Assembly (NCBI GenBank): GCA_030830065.1
Contig: JAURNR010000049.1
Location: 1-53,245, forward strand
Direction of reading: 5' to 3'
DNA length: 53,245 nt
From: Bacteroidota bacterium
GTDB lineage: Bacteria; Bacteroidota; Bacteroidia; NS11-12g; UBA955
A program made the translations under genes and the position numbers. The notes under the pieces are model-generated. The model searched no databases, was not told the DNA's origin, and saw nothing but the letters and a program-made list of their open reading frames with translations. Within the stretch, counting starts at the first letter, position 1. Each line of letters starts with the position of its first letter. This document shows positions 17,423 through 26,845 of this stretch, piece after piece.

Positions 17423-18199
17423 ATGAAAAGTAAGTTTATCTATTTATCGTTGGTGGTCTTGACAGTGGTTTCTTGTGATGTTTTAAAACAAACTGCTGGC
17501 GAAATTGCTAATGAGGCTATTACACAAATCCCAAACAATGGACAAAGTAAATCGCAACTAACCTCTGGTGAAGCAGCTGGTGGACTTAAAGAAGCATTAA
17601 TAAAGGGTGTTGTAAATGGAACAGATAGACTAGGAGTCGTTGGTGCTTTTTCAAAAAATCCTAGTTTAAAAATTTTACTTCCACCAGAAGTACAAAAAAT
17701 TGAATCAAAAATAAGAGACAATGCAATTCTAAATCGCTTAATTGGACCTGAATTAGACAAGGCTGTAGTGGCAATGAATGAGGGTGCAGAAAATTCTATG
17801 AAGTTGGCGACTCCTGTGTTTAAAAAGGCCATAACAAATATGTCCTTTTCGGATGCGATGAATATACTTACGGGTGGAGAGGGAGCAGCTACTCAATATT
17901 TAAAGTCTACGACCGAAGGCGAACTACAAGGTTTGTTCAAGCCGGAGGTGAAAAAGGCGTTAGATCAGGTAAAACTGAATGAAATTTGGAACCCTGTAGT
18001 AAGCAAAATCAATAAAAATAAAGGTTTATTGGGTCTAGATTCTGATATTCAGCCAGATTTAAATCAATACGTAACAGAAAAAGCAACAGCTGCGTTATTT
18101 TCAGAAATAGAGAAAGAGGAAAATCAGATTAGAAAAGACCCTTTGGAAAGATCTACAGAATTGCTAAAGAAGGTTTTTGATTACGCAGATAAACACTAA
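17423..18199 (+). CDS. DUF4197 family lipoprotein
   Basis: The start is taken at ATG 17423 rather than TTG 17414, because MKSKFIYLSLVVLTVVSC forms a clean lipoprotein signal peptide with lipobox VVSC and the TTG lies in a promoter box. The body (GGLKEALIKGVVNGTDRLG, NRLIGPELDKAVVAMNEGAE, TPVFKKAITNMSFSDAMNILTGG) matches the DUF4197 family of periplasmic helical proteins with unknown function. It heads a likely operon with a TonB-dependent receptor 21 bases downstream and a DUF4249 lipoprotein. Confidence 0.85.
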   Translation: MKSKFIYLSLVVLTVVSCDVLKQTAGEIANEAITQIPNNGQSKSQLTSGEAAGGLKEALIKGVVNGTDRLGVVGAFSKNPSLKILLPPEVQKIESKIRDNAILNRLIGPELDKAVVAMNEGAENSMKLATPVFKKAITNMSFSDAMNILTGGEGAATQYLKSTTEGELQGLFKPEVKKALDQVKLNEIWNPVVSKINKNKGLLGLDSDIQPDLNQYVTEKATAALFSEIEKEENQIRKDPLERSTELLKKVFDYADKH

Positions 18200-18220
18200 T
18201 CCCAACGGTGGATTCCTCGT

Positions 18221-20857
18221 TTGAAGTTATCTCATGTCATACTGATTTTATTGTCTGTAATTACCACTCGAAAGAGTTGGTCCCAGAGAATTGAATCTCT
18301 AGATGAAAAAATAAACTTTGAATATTCAGGTCGCGATTTCCGCGAAGTACTGAGCAATTTCGAAAAAAGTACAGGTTTTTATTTTCAATTTGAGTCAGAC
18401 TTATTACCGGAAAATAAGCTTTTTAATTTTCGATATACGAACAAAAAGGCAAGCGTTGTATTGCGCGATATACTTCAACAATCAGGCTTAGATTTTAAAC
18501 AAGTTTTAGGTAATTCATTAGTTTTAATTCGTTGGAAACCAAAAGATGAACTGCTTCAAATTAGTGGCAGAGTAAGTAATGAGGGGAATAGAGAAAGGAT
18601 TGTAAATGCTAGTGTCATCATTGATGGCAGCGATATTGTTATTTATACAAACTCCCAAGGTGTGTTTCAAATCAATTCTACTAAATCACCAGTTATAATT
18701 ACGGTTTATTCACCTGGTTTTCTCCCAACTCAAGATACTTTAAGCGGTTTAGGAATAAGTTATTATTTAGATATATCATTAAGTCCTGAAATAGACAGGA
18801 TGGAAGTTGCTGAAGTAAAAGCGAAAAGAGATAAAAAGCTACCTTCCGTCGAAAGGGGTGAGTTAGGTGTATTAAATGTTTCGGGTAAGCAATTGGAAAA
18901 TATGACTCATTTATTGGGTGAACCAGACATTCTGAGAATGTTAAGTTTGAACCCTGGTGTTGTAGGAGGTAGTGAAGGTGTTTTTGGTATGTATGTAAGA
19001 GGCGGAGCGGCAGATCAAAATCTAGTTTTGTTAGATGGTGTTCCCATCTATAACCCATACCATTTGTTTGGAGTTTTTGGTGTTTTTAATGGTGATATTG
19101 TAAAAAATGCTACTTTTCACCGTGGTTCTTTTCCGGCAAAACAGGGCGGAAGAATGAGTTCCATAATAGATATTACCACCAAAGAAGGGAGTCCTAATAA
19201 ATGGGAAACACAGGCATCTTTAGGCCTCTTGTCGAGTAGGGTATATACTGGTGGGCCCTTAATAGGAGACAAAACGACATTGTTTATTTCAGGAAGAAGA
19301 AGTTTTTTTGATTTTCTAGTAAAACCTACTATTTCTTTATTTCCAGCATTAAGTAATCAAGTTGTAAATAGATATAATTTTTGGGATGTAAATGCCAAAC
19401 TTACACATAGGTTTTCTAATAAAAGCAGACTGAGTTTATCTTATTATTCGGGTCAAGACTTTTCTGGACTTGTAGATAGAGTTAGTTCAGGAGAAGATGG
19501 AAATTATTTAAGTGAGTTCACTGAGGATGCTTCCTACTGGGGAAACCAACTGCTAAGTCTTAATTGGGATGTAATGACTTCACCAAGTAGCAACCTAAAA
19601 GTAAAAGCTTACTACACGAATTATAATTTTCGTCACCAACATTTATATTCACGAGTCAAGGGTGAGGGTTTAAATTCAACTGCTGAAAGATCAGACTATA
19701 TTGTATCTAATGGAATATATGATTACGAGGGTTCAATACACTTTACTAAACAATGGAAAGATAGAGTTAAAATTGAGTCGGGAGGAGGTTTTATATATCA
19801 CAGATTTTTGCCAAATCAAAGAAAGATAATAACAGAAATTGATAGTGTGAAAATTACAAATAATGTAAATGATGACGCCGTAAGCACACCTGAATATTTT
19901 GCATATTCAGAACTTCAATTGCAGTTAGGTCAGATAGGTAATTATAATTTAGGTGTGAGGGCGAGTTACTATGATTTAGGATTGAGTCAATTTTATTTGT
20001 TACCTGAACCTAGGTTTAAGGCAAAATGGAATTTGGGTAAAAAAGTATGGTTGAATTTTAGCATTTCACAAAATAGACAATTTTTTCACCAGCTGAATAA
20101 TCTAACCATGGGTTTGCCATCGGATTTGTGGGTTCCATCTACAACACGATATCGTCCAGCTACGGCAACCCAGCGCACACTCGGTATTGCACATCAAATA
20201 AATAAAAAATATCAGTTTAGTATAGAAGCATTTGAGAAGATCTTCCAAGATATTTTGGAGTATAACGAAGATGCGATATATATAACATCAAATCTAGATT
20301 GGGAAAATTCGGTTACTTCTGGGGCGGGAAATGTAAGAGGATTAGAATGTTTATTTGAAAAAACAACGGGTAGATTAACTGGCTACATAACCTACACTTG
20401 GATGAAAAATTCGCGCAGTTTTATTGAAATTAATAATGGAAAGGAGTTTTCTGCGCGCTATGACAGGAGACACAGTGTCTATGCAATGGCAAATTACAGG
20501 ATCAACTCAGAATGGGCGTTATCGGCTAATTTTATATTCAACAGTGGTTTTGCATATACTTTGCCTATTGGTGTATATCCCTCAAATACTAGTAGTGATC
20601 CTGCACAAGAGATCTTTATTTATGGGGAACGAAATAACGCAAGAACAATTGCAAACCATAGATTAGATTTTTCATTTACTCGGAAAGCAAATTTTTTTGG
20701 GTATGATGCAAGTTGGATTTTTGGGGTTTATAATGTTTATAATCGGAAGAACCCTTTTTATATTAATCTTGGACTTGGCAACCAAGGGAACAGAACATTA
20801 TATCAAGTGAGCTTACTTCCTTTCATGCCCTTTGTTAATTATCAAGTTAAATTCTAA
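18221..20857 (+). CDS. TonB-dependent outer-membrane receptor with STN and carboxypeptidase-regulatory-like domains
   Basis: An 878-aa protein beginning at TTG 18221 with signal peptide MKLSHVILILLSVITTRKSWSQ. Residues ~28-105 look like a secretin/TonB N-terminal (STN) domain (FEYSGRDFREVLSNFEKSTG), followed by a carboxypeptidase-regulatory-like domain ~112-190. The plug includes MYVRGGAADQNLVLLDGVPIY. The rest is barrel, ending FVNYQVKF. STN domains often receive signals for anti-sigma regulation, but no anti-sigma/ECF pair is nearby. Cargo is unknown. The stop overlaps the start of the DUF4249 lipoprotein (TAATG). It is a paralogue of the receptor at 46.4-48.8 kb. Confidence 0.9.
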   Translation: MKLSHVILILLSVITTRKSWSQRIESLDEKINFEYSGRDFREVLSNFEKSTGFYFQFESDLLPENKLFNFRYTNKKASVVLRDILQQSGLDFKQVLGNSLVLIRWKPKDELLQISGRVSNEGNRERIVNASVIIDGSDIVIYTNSQGVFQINSTKSPVIITVYSPGFLPTQDTLSGLGISYYLDISLSPEIDRMEVAEVKAKRDKKLPSVERGELGVLNVSGKQLENMTHLLGEPDILRMLSLNPGVVGGSEGVFGMYVRGGAADQNLVLLDGVPIYNPYHLFGVFGVFNGDIVKNATFHRGSFPAKQGGRMSSIIDITTKEGSPNKWETQASLGLLSSRVYTGGPLIGDKTTLFISGRRSFFDFLVKPTISLFPALSNQVVNRYNFWDVNAKLTHRFSNKSRLSLSYYSGQDFSGLVDRVSSGEDGNYLSEFTEDASYWGNQLLSLNWDVMTSPSSNLKVKAYYTNYNFRHQHLYSRVKGEGLNSTAERSDYIVSNGIYDYEGSIHFTKQWKDRVKIESGGGFIYHRFLPNQRKIITEIDSVKITNNVNDDAVSTPEYFAYSELQLQLGQIGNYNLGVRASYYDLGLSQFYLLPEPRFKAKWNLGKKVWLNFSISQNRQFFHQLNNLTMGLPSDLWVPSTTRYRPATATQRTLGIAHQINKKYQFSIEAFEKIFQDILEYNEDAIYITSNLDWENSVTSGAGNVRGLECLFEKTTGRLTGYITYTWMKNSRSFIEINNGKEFSARYDRRHSVYAMANYRINSEWALSANFIFNSGFAYTLPIGVYPSNTSSDPAQEIFIYGERNNARTIANHRLDFSFTRKANFFGYDASWIFGVYNVYNRKNPFYINLGLGNQGNRTLYQVSLLPFMPFVNYQVKF

Positions 20858-21753
20858 TGAGAAAGCTGGGAATAATAGGATTAATTTTTTCGATGATTTT
20901 CAATTCATGTGTTAAAGAATTGGAATACCCTAACAACCAATCATTAGAATCAAATGTCGCTCTACACGCATTCCTAAATCCCGATAGTATTGATGTTATT
21001 CAGTTAAGTAAAGTTGTCAATATTACGGAAGATATTGTGGGAATCAATAATGCAAATATTGAGTTATTAAACCTTTCAAGTGGTGATAAAACGATTATGG
21101 TCCACAAAACAGATGGTGCTTATAACGGGAATATTACAATTGCACAAAACGACGTCTTGAGCTTAACGGTAAACTGGAATAACATACAATATACGGCTCA
21201 AACCTACGTACCTGTAAAACCTATTTTAGATACTGTATCATCAAAGTTAAATTTTGTTGGAAGTATTGGTTTTACAAGGGTGTTTAACTTTACCCTCAAA
21301 GATATCGCAGCAAGCACTGATTATTATCGGTTGTATTTAATCACACAAAAAGTTGTTTACACATTAGATGCAAATAGCGAGGTGATTGATAGTAGTATTG
21401 TTTGGGAAAAATCGAGTATTTCAGGTGACGAAATAGGTTTTATAAGGAACTCCTATAACAACTATACCACAAAAGAGTTATTGTTTTCTGATGAGAGTTT
21501 TAATGGATTGACAACCTCTTTAGAATTTTATCTTACAAAACCAGAAAATGAAACCAATTCTAGATTAATACAACATAGGATCGTTGTTGAGAATTTGCCG
21601 ATCGAATTATTTGATTATTATAACTCGCGTAACGCTCATTTGTGGCAACAAAGCTCTATTACACAAAGCCCTACACCATTAAGAGGAAATATCCCAAATA
21701 TGTACGGTGTTTTTGCAGCATATAATCTTACTGATTATATATTGAGTTATTGA
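20857..21753 (+). CDS. DUF4249 family lipoprotein
   Basis: A 298-aa lipoprotein: MRKLGIIGLIFSMIFNSC gives lipobox IFNSC. The following beta-rich repeats (VALHAFLNPDSIDVIQLSKVVNITE, NANIELLNLSSGDKTIMVHKTDGAY) match DUF4249 proteins, which accompany TonB receptors in Bacteroidota. The ATG overlaps the receptor stop by one base, so translation is coupled. By position a partner surface lipoprotein capturing the receptor's ligand, analogous to SusD, is an inference. Its 3' end overlaps the convergent hemolysin-family gene by seven bases. Confidence 0.8.
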   Translation: MRKLGIIGLIFSMIFNSCVKELEYPNNQSLESNVALHAFLNPDSIDVIQLSKVVNITEDIVGINNANIELLNLSSGDKTIMVHKTDGAYNGNITIAQNDVLSLTVNWNNIQYTAQTYVPVKPILDTVSSKLNFVGSIGFTRVFNFTLKDIAASTDYYRLYLITQKVVYTLDANSEVIDSSIVWEKSSISGDEIGFIRNSYNNYTTKELLFSDESFNGLTTSLEFYLTKPENETNSRLIQHRIVVENLPIELFDYYNSRNAHLWQQSSITQSPTPLRGNIPNMYGVFAAYNLTDYILSY

Positions 21754-23039
21754 TAAATCTTTAGATCTACTTCTAGAATTCTTGCACCCTCCATCGACTT
21801 AATGGTAAATTCAAGATTTTCGTGTCGAATAACCTCATCAACTTGAGGAATTCTTTCAGCAAAGTATATAATAAATCCGCCTAATGTGTTGTATTCTCCC
21901 TCGTCTAGATTAAAGTTATATTTTTCATTCAGGTAATCAATTTCAAGTCTTGCAGAAAAGCGATAATGATTTGGCCCTATTTCAACTTCTTTTCCATCTT
22001 CGTTATCAAATTCGTCCTTAATTTCACCAAATATCTCTTCAACAATATCTTCTAGGGTAGCAATTCCTGCAACTCCACCAAATTCATCCACTACAACAGC
22101 CATACTTTTACGTTCATGAATAAACTTTTTTAACAATTCATGAGCCTCTAATGTCTCAGAGACAATAATTACTGGATGCAATATTTCATGTATTTTTTCC
22201 GGAGAATCAAACAAATCACTATGGTGTACAAAACCAATAATATTTTCTACATTGTCTTTGTAGATTAGAATACGAGACAAAGAAGTATCAATAAATGTAT
22301 TTTTGAGTTCGTTGATACTTGATTCCATTTTTAGTGCAACAATCTCAGTGCGCGGAATCATAAAGTCACGGACAATAATTTCAGAAAAATCCAAGGCGTT
22401 ACGAAACGCCTCTGTATCTATTTCCTGGTTTTCTGCATCACCGGTAGATTCTATTGTGGCTATAAAATTATCTAAATCAACACGGGAAAAAACTTTATTT
22501 CCCTCCTCTAATTTATCTCCTTTAAGAAAGGCCGTAGATAAACTCCTGGTGAAAGTGATAAAAGGCCATAAAATTATATTAGACAGTTTGAATGGAATGG
22601 CAAATAGAAATAGAAATCTATCGGCTTTTGCTTTGAAAATAGTCTTAGGAATAAATTCAGCAGTTACTAAAACCACTAGTGTACTAAGTATTGTTGTGAT
22701 AATGAAATTTAGAAGTTCATTATCGAAGAAAAAGGATAGGTAATAATGAAGAATATCACCCATTGCAATACCGTAAATTACCAAAGCTAAATTGGTTGCA
22801 ACTAAAACCGTGGTAATAAATTCATCGGGTTTTTTAAGGTATTGCCCAATCCATTTTCCTCCAACTACACCTTTTTTGCTTTTTAGTTCAATCCTTAATT
22901 TGTTGGCCGAAATAAATGCTATCTCCATCCCAGAGAAAAAACCAATAGTGGCAAGACAAAGCACTACAATAAACCAACTAAGAGTTGATATTTGAGCAAT
23001 ATGAACGATTAAAAATGAATAAGGGAGAGGGTCATCCAT
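21747..23039 (-). CDS. Hemolysin family CNNM/CBS/CorC-HlyC membrane protein
   Basis: 430 aa. The N-terminal ~190 residues are a CNNM transmembrane domain (FFSGMEIAFISANKLRIELKSKKG, TAEFIPKTIFKAKADR). They are followed by paired CBS domains (FMIPRTEIVALKMESS, VVVDEFGGVAGIATLEDIVEEIFGEI) and a C-terminal CorC/HlyC domain (YNTLGGFIIYFAERIP). Relatives are implicated in magnesium or cobalt efflux; despite the name, haemolysis is not expected. GldE, a gliding-associated protein, has the same architecture; without gldD nearby I do not assign it. A TTG-N21-TATCTTTG promoter lies five bases before the ATG. Confidence 0.88.
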   Translation of the reverse strand: MDDPLPYSFLIVHIAQISTLSWFIVVLCLATIGFFSGMEIAFISANKLRIELKSKKGVVGGKWIGQYLKKPDEFITTVLVATNLALVIYGIAMGDILHYYLSFFFDNELLNFIITTILSTLVVLVTAEFIPKTIFKAKADRFLFLFAIPFKLSNIILWPFITFTRSLSTAFLKGDKLEEGNKVFSRVDLDNFIATIESTGDAENQEIDTEAFRNALDFSEIIVRDFMIPRTEIVALKMESSINELKNTFIDTSLSRILIYKDNVENIIGFVHHSDLFDSPEKIHEILHPVIIVSETLEAHELLKKFIHERKSMAVVVDEFGGVAGIATLEDIVEEIFGEIKDEFDNEDGKEVEIGPNHYRFSARLEIDYLNEKYNFNLDEGEYNTLGGFIIYFAERIPQVDEVIRHENLEFTIKSMEGARILEVDLKIYQ

Positions 23040-23044
23040 TAAAT

Positions 23045-23076
23045 CAAAGATACAAATTTTTCAAAATGCTAATCAA
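23045..23076 (-). promoter_or_regulatory. Promoter of the hemolysin-family gene (TTG-N21-TATCTTTG)
   Basis: The minus strand carries TTG (23076-23074), a 21-base spacer and TATCTTTG (23052-23045), ending five bases before the ATG at 23039. This matches the Bacteroidota -33/-7 arrangement and implies a leaderless mRNA. Confidence 0.6.
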
Positions 23077-23091
23077 TTCTTTTTCGGGAAG

Positions 23092-23099
23092 TACCTTTG
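23092..23099 (+). promoter_or_regulatory. -7 box TACCTTTG of purK
   Basis: Exact TAnnTTTG four bases before the purK ATG at 23104, in the 64-base divergent gap shared with the hemolysin-family promoter. Confidence 0.5.
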
Positions 23100-23103
23100 T
23101 GGT

Positions 23104-24261
23104 ATGACTCAAAAAAATGTTGGAATAATTGGAGGTGGCCAATTAGGTATGATGCTTTTAGAATCAGCTCTGGAAAATAAAAGAGCAAACTATACAATAC
23201 TTGAAGCCTCAAAAGATTGTCCAGCTTTCGATTTGTGCGATCACTTTATTGAGGGTAATTTAAAAGATGCAGATGCAATCAATAAACTATCTACAAATTG
23301 TGATGTTCTAACATGGGAAATTGAACACATTAACGTAGAGGCACTTATTGAACTTGAAAAACAAGGAAAGCAAATAATTCCAAGTCCTAAAGTACTGCAA
23401 ATTATTCAAGATAAAGGATTGCAAAAAGAGTTTTATATTTCTCATAATGTACCAACATCTCCTTTTGTTTTATTGAAAGACAATGAACTGTTGCAGTATT
23501 TAGAAAACCATCCTGAATTTATTGTTGGTGATAAGGTAGTTGTAAAATCTAGAACTGGCGGTTATGACGGCAAAGGTGTTCAAATTTTAAGTTTAGATCA
23601 AATTAGAACCGGTGAATTAATATTTGAAGGTGATATATTACTTGAGCAGTTTGTTCCTGATGTATTGGAGCTTTCCGTTATTGTTGCTGTGGGTCAAAAT
23701 AAGGAAGTAAAGGTATTTCCATCCATAGAAATGTATTTTAACCCTGAAAGTAATCTTGTAGAGTTTTTGTTTTCTCCAGCGCAGGTAAGTCAAGAAATTG
23801 AGGATAATGCAAGAAAAACGGCTTTCAAAGCAGTTGAATCACTGCAATCTGCAGGATTGTTTGCTGTTGAAATGTTTGTGATGGGAACAGGTGAAATATG
23901 GGTGAATGAGATAGCTCCACGACCCCATAATAGCGGACACCATACTATAGAAGGTTGTGAGACAAGTCAGTTTGAACAATTAAATAAAATTTTACTGGTG
24001 GAGTCTTTAGGAGATTCTCAATTGATTCAACCGTCTGCTATGATAAACATAGTAGGTCCGAAAGAATTCTCTGGTAGTTACGCATTGAAAGATGAACTAC
24101 ATTGGTTGGAACAAAAAGATGTGTTTGTTCATATGTATAGAAAATCTGAATCTCGCCCAAATAGAAAGCTTGGACACGTTACGGTGGTTGCCTCTACTTT
24201 TGATGAATTAATGAAACGTGCAAAAGAAGTTAAAGAGACTCTAGAAATTATACAGTCATAA
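23104..24261 (+). CDS. purK: 5-(carboxyamino)imidazole ribonucleotide synthase
   Basis: PurK carboxylates AIR to N5-CAIR using ATP and bicarbonate in purine synthesis. An N-terminal dinucleotide-like GIIGGGQLGMMLLES is followed by an ATP-grasp domain (VVKSRTGGYDGKGVQIL, then VNEIAPRPHNSGHHTIEGCETSQFEQ, the metal- and AIR-binding segment). 385 aa is typical. No purE is adjacent. The 3' end overlaps the convergent frr gene by 14 bases. Confidence 0.95.
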   Translation: MTQKNVGIIGGGQLGMMLLESALENKRANYTILEASKDCPAFDLCDHFIEGNLKDADAINKLSTNCDVLTWEIEHINVEALIELEKQGKQIIPSPKVLQIIQDKGLQKEFYISHNVPTSPFVLLKDNELLQYLENHPEFIVGDKVVVKSRTGGYDGKGVQILSLDQIRTGELIFEGDILLEQFVPDVLELSVIVAVGQNKEVKVFPSIEMYFNPESNLVEFLFSPAQVSQEIEDNARKTAFKAVESLQSAGLFAVEMFVMGTGEIWVNEIAPRPHNSGHHTIEGCETSQFEQLNKILLVESLGDSQLIQPSAMINIVGPKEFSGSYALKDELHWLEQKDVFVHMYRKSESRPNRKLGHVTVVASTFDELMKRAKEVKETLEIIQS

Positions 24262-24808
24262 TTTCTTTCTCTTTAGTACCAAATACTTCTTCTGTTTTAG
24301 CAATATAAGAGTCAATCATTTTTTGAACTCTTTCTTCACCACCAGATATTTCATCTTCGCTTAAACCCTCGCCCTTAAGTTTTTTTAGCTTCTCATTAGC
24401 ATCTTTGCGAAGGTTGCGAATTCCAATTTTGGATTGTTCTGATTCATTCTTAGCCCTTTTTACTAATTCTTTACGCCTTTCTTCTGTAACGGGAGGAATA
24501 TTGATTCTTATTGTTTCCCCATCGTTTTGAGGTGCAAAACCGAGATTAGCATTGATAATTGCAGTTTCAATATCTCTTAAGATGCTTTTATCCCACGGTT
24601 GTATCATAATGGTTCGGGCATCAGGGGTATTAATATTAGCAGCTTGGTTTAATGGTGTCATTGTACCATAAAATTCCACAGAAACGCCCTCTAACATATC
24701 AGGTGTAGCTTTACCGGCTCTTATTCTTTGGAATTCTGCTTTTGTGTGTTCGATGTTTTTTTCTAATTGACTCTTTAATTGATCCAATATTTCGTTGACA
24801 CTGCTCAT
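24248..24808 (-). CDS. frr: Ribosome recycling factor
   Basis: The 186-aa protein matches RRF along its full length. It has the N-terminal helix (LEKNIEHTKAEFQRIRAGKATPDMLEGV), the central beta domain (YGTMTPLNQAANINTPDARTIMIQPWD) and the C-terminal helices (PPVTEERRKELVKRAKNESEQ). RRF with EF-G splits post-termination ribosomes. It is not beside pyrH, its common partner. A TAAATTTG box ends five bases before the ATG. Confidence 0.97.
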   Translation of the reverse strand: MSSVNEILDQLKSQLEKNIEHTKAEFQRIRAGKATPDMLEGVSVEFYGTMTPLNQAANINTPDARTIMIQPWDKSILRDIETAIINANLGFAPQNDGETIRINIPPVTEERRKELVKRAKNESEQSKIGIRNLRKDANEKLKKLKGEGLSEDEISGGEERVQKMIDSYIAKTEEVFGTKEKEIMTV

Positions 24809-24813
24809 GTTCG

Positions 24814-24821
24814 CAAATTTA
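24814..24821 (-). promoter_or_regulatory. -7 box TAAATTTG of frr
   Basis: Exact TAnnTTTG on the minus strand, five bases before the frr ATG, within the 39-base gap after the amidotransferase gene. Confidence 0.45.
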
Positions 24822-24847
24822 TATGATTTAAATAATTGTGTGAATGT

Positions 24848-26740
24848 TTAATATGCTCTTTCTTTTCTTCCTTCAAAATAATATACGAAACTCCTATTAG
24901 CTACGGCAGTTCCACCTGGAGTTGGATAATTTCCAGTAAAATACCAATCACCTAAATCGTTAGGACAAGCGGCATGTAGGTTTTCTATGGATTGGAATAC
25001 TATGTCAAAATCAGATCGTAAATTTTTGGGTTTAACCATTTCCGAAATCTTTTTAGAAATATCCGTTACCGAAAGTTCTTCATATAGATCTTTTACCACA
25101 TTCCGTTGTTGGTGGTCTGGTTTTTCGAGTTCGATTTTAGCTTCTTGATAGATTTGCTCAAGGATATTAGTATTTCCTCTTTCCTTATGAAGTTCTACTG
25201 CTGCTTTGAATGCGGCAAAATCTCCTAATTTACTCATGTCTATTCCATAGCAATCAGGATATCTAATTTGCGGCGCAGAACTAACAAGTATAATTCGTTT
25301 CGGTTCTAGTCGGTCTAGTAACCTTAGAATGCTTGTTCGCAATGTTGTACCCCGCACAATAGAATCGTCCATAATTACTAAAGTATCTTGCCAAGACTTT
25401 ATAACACCAAAGGTGATATCATATACGTGAGTGACCAGATCCTCTCTGTCTGTATCGTTAGTAATGAATGTTCTCATTTTAACATCCTTCACTAAGATTT
25501 TCTCTCTTCTTGGGCGCCAATTTAAGATTTCAGCGGCTTTTTCTGGTTCCTTTTCAATGTCTATTTTTTTAAGTGCTTCTATTTGAAGCTCTTTACGTAT
25601 TTCGTGTATACCATCCACTAATCCATAGAAACTGGTAGATGCAGTATTGGGTACATAGCTGAAAACAGTATTCAACAATTCGTTATTAAGCATGTCCATT
25701 ACTGGTTGCGCCAATAGTCTTCCTAACTCTTTTCTCTCGGAATAAATGTACTGATCGTTACCTCTAGAAAAATAGATTCGCTCAAAACTGCAACTCTTTT
25801 TTTCCAGTGGTTCCATAATTTCTTCTATTGAATAAGAGCCATCTTTTTTAACAATAAGTGCATTCCCAGGATCTAGTTCATTTACATCTTCCGGATATAT
25901 ATTGAAAGCCATCTGAATGGGTGCACGCTCCGATGCAACAACAACTACTTCATCGTCGGCATACCAGTGTGATGGACGGATACCAGACGGATCTCGAACA
26001 ATAAAAGCATCTCCATGCCCTAGTAAACCAATCATATTGAACCCACCATCGATATTTTTAAAGCTGCGCTTAAGGATTCGAGATAACGAAAGTTCAGTTT
26101 TTATCTTCCTTGAAATTTCGAGATTTTCAAATCCTTGAGACTTTAATATTCCGAATAATCGTTGATTTTCTTCATCAATAAAATGGCCAATTTTCTCAAG
26201 CATTAAAACGTTATCACTTTTTTCTTTGGGCTGTTGACCAAGTCCAATCAAAGCTTGAAATAACTCCTCAGTGTTAGTGATATTATAATTTCCGGCAAGC
26301 ATTAAATTCCTTGCCATCCAATTGTTTTGACGTAAGAATGGATGAATATTCTCGATTGAATTACCACCATAAGTACCGTAGCGGAGATGCCCTAATAGCA
26401 ACTCTCCAGCATAGGGATAATGCTTTTTCAAATACTCAGCATCGTCTATTTTGTTTTCCGGAATAGTTTCTAATTCTTTAAATACTGCTTCGAAAATGTC
26501 AGACAATGCCGTTTTGCTCGCACTTCTTTGTCTCGCTAAATAACGATCGCCAAATTCTGGATCAAGTTTAACAACACCAATGCCGGCACCATCTTGACCT
26601 CGGTTAAGTTGTTTGGTCATTAAGAACTGCAATTTGTGCAGACCATACCAGTAAGAACCATATTTTTCTTTATAGTACTGAAGTGGTTTTCTTAAACGGA
26701 TAAAAGCCACTCCACATTCGTGCTGAATTGCGTCGCTCAT
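24848..26740 (-). CDS. Long-form amidophosphoribosyltransferase (PurF-like)
   Basis: The start is set at ATG 26740 (MSDAIQHECG) because the track's TTG at 26755 sits inside a TACTTTTG promoter box. An N-terminal Ntn glutamine amidotransferase domain carries nucleophile Cys9, followed by LNRGQDGAGIGV and LLGHLRYGTYG. A phosphoribosyltransferase domain has the PRPP motif VIMDDSIVRGTTLRTSI. At 630 aa it is longer than canonical PurF (~500 aa) and belongs to a long form I recall from Bacteroidota. Cys9 would need removal of eight residues to become the N-terminal nucleophile. It probably makes phosphoribosylamine for purine synthesis; a specialised paralogue role is possible. Confidence 0.85.
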   Translation of the reverse strand: MSDAIQHECGVAFIRLRKPLQYYKEKYGSYWYGLHKLQFLMTKQLNRGQDGAGIGVVKLDPEFGDRYLARQRSASKTALSDIFEAVFKELETIPENKIDDAEYLKKHYPYAGELLLGHLRYGTYGGNSIENIHPFLRQNNWMARNLMLAGNYNITNTEELFQALIGLGQQPKEKSDNVLMLEKIGHFIDEENQRLFGILKSQGFENLEISRKIKTELSLSRILKRSFKNIDGGFNMIGLLGHGDAFIVRDPSGIRPSHWYADDEVVVVASERAPIQMAFNIYPEDVNELDPGNALIVKKDGSYSIEEIMEPLEKKSCSFERIYFSRGNDQYIYSERKELGRLLAQPVMDMLNNELLNTVFSYVPNTASTSFYGLVDGIHEIRKELQIEALKKIDIEKEPEKAAEILNWRPRREKILVKDVKMRTFITNDTDREDLVTHVYDITFGVIKSWQDTLVIMDDSIVRGTTLRTSILRLLDRLEPKRIILVSSAPQIRYPDCYGIDMSKLGDFAAFKAAVELHKERGNTNILEQIYQEAKIELEKPDHQQRNVVKDLYEELSVTDISKKISEMVKPKNLRSDFDIVFQSIENLHAACPNDLGDWYFTGNYPTPGGTAVANRSFVYYFEGRKERAY

Positions 26741-26752
26741 GGATTTGAAAAA

Positions 26753-26760
26753 CAAAAGTA
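26753..26760 (-). promoter_or_regulatory. -7 box TACTTTTG of the PurF-like gene
   Basis: Exact TAnnTTTG 12 bases before the ATG at 26740 on the minus strand. The ORF track's TTG start at 26755 is the last three bases of this box. Confidence 0.45.
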
Positions 26761-26811
26761 TGAATTCAATAGTAAAATGCTGAATAGAAATTCAATTTTG
26801 GTGAAAATATG

Positions 26812-26819
26812 TACTTTTG
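26812..26819 (+). promoter_or_regulatory. -7 box TACTTTTG of the 3-hydroxyanthranilate dioxygenase gene
   Basis: Exact TAnnTTTG 26 bases before the ATG at 26846. It supports that ATG over the track start at 26720, which lies upstream of the expected transcription start. Confidence 0.45.
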
Positions 26820-26845
26820 TGAGTATCACTCAAGCACAAAATCAT

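Noticed and set aside
17440-17832. 130-aa minus-strand ORF
   Set aside because: Antisense shadow of the DUF4197 lipoprotein gene, low-complexity and without a promoter box.
22303-22743. 146-aa plus-strand ORF
   Set aside because: Lies wholly antisense to the hemolysin-family gene, whose CNNM and CBS motifs are clear; the ORF has no recognisable motif or start context.
26720-26845. N-terminal extension of the 3-hydroxyanthranilate dioxygenase ORF
   Set aside because: It overlaps the start of the divergent PurF-like gene, precedes a TACTTTTG box, and the family N-terminus begins at the ATG at 26846.
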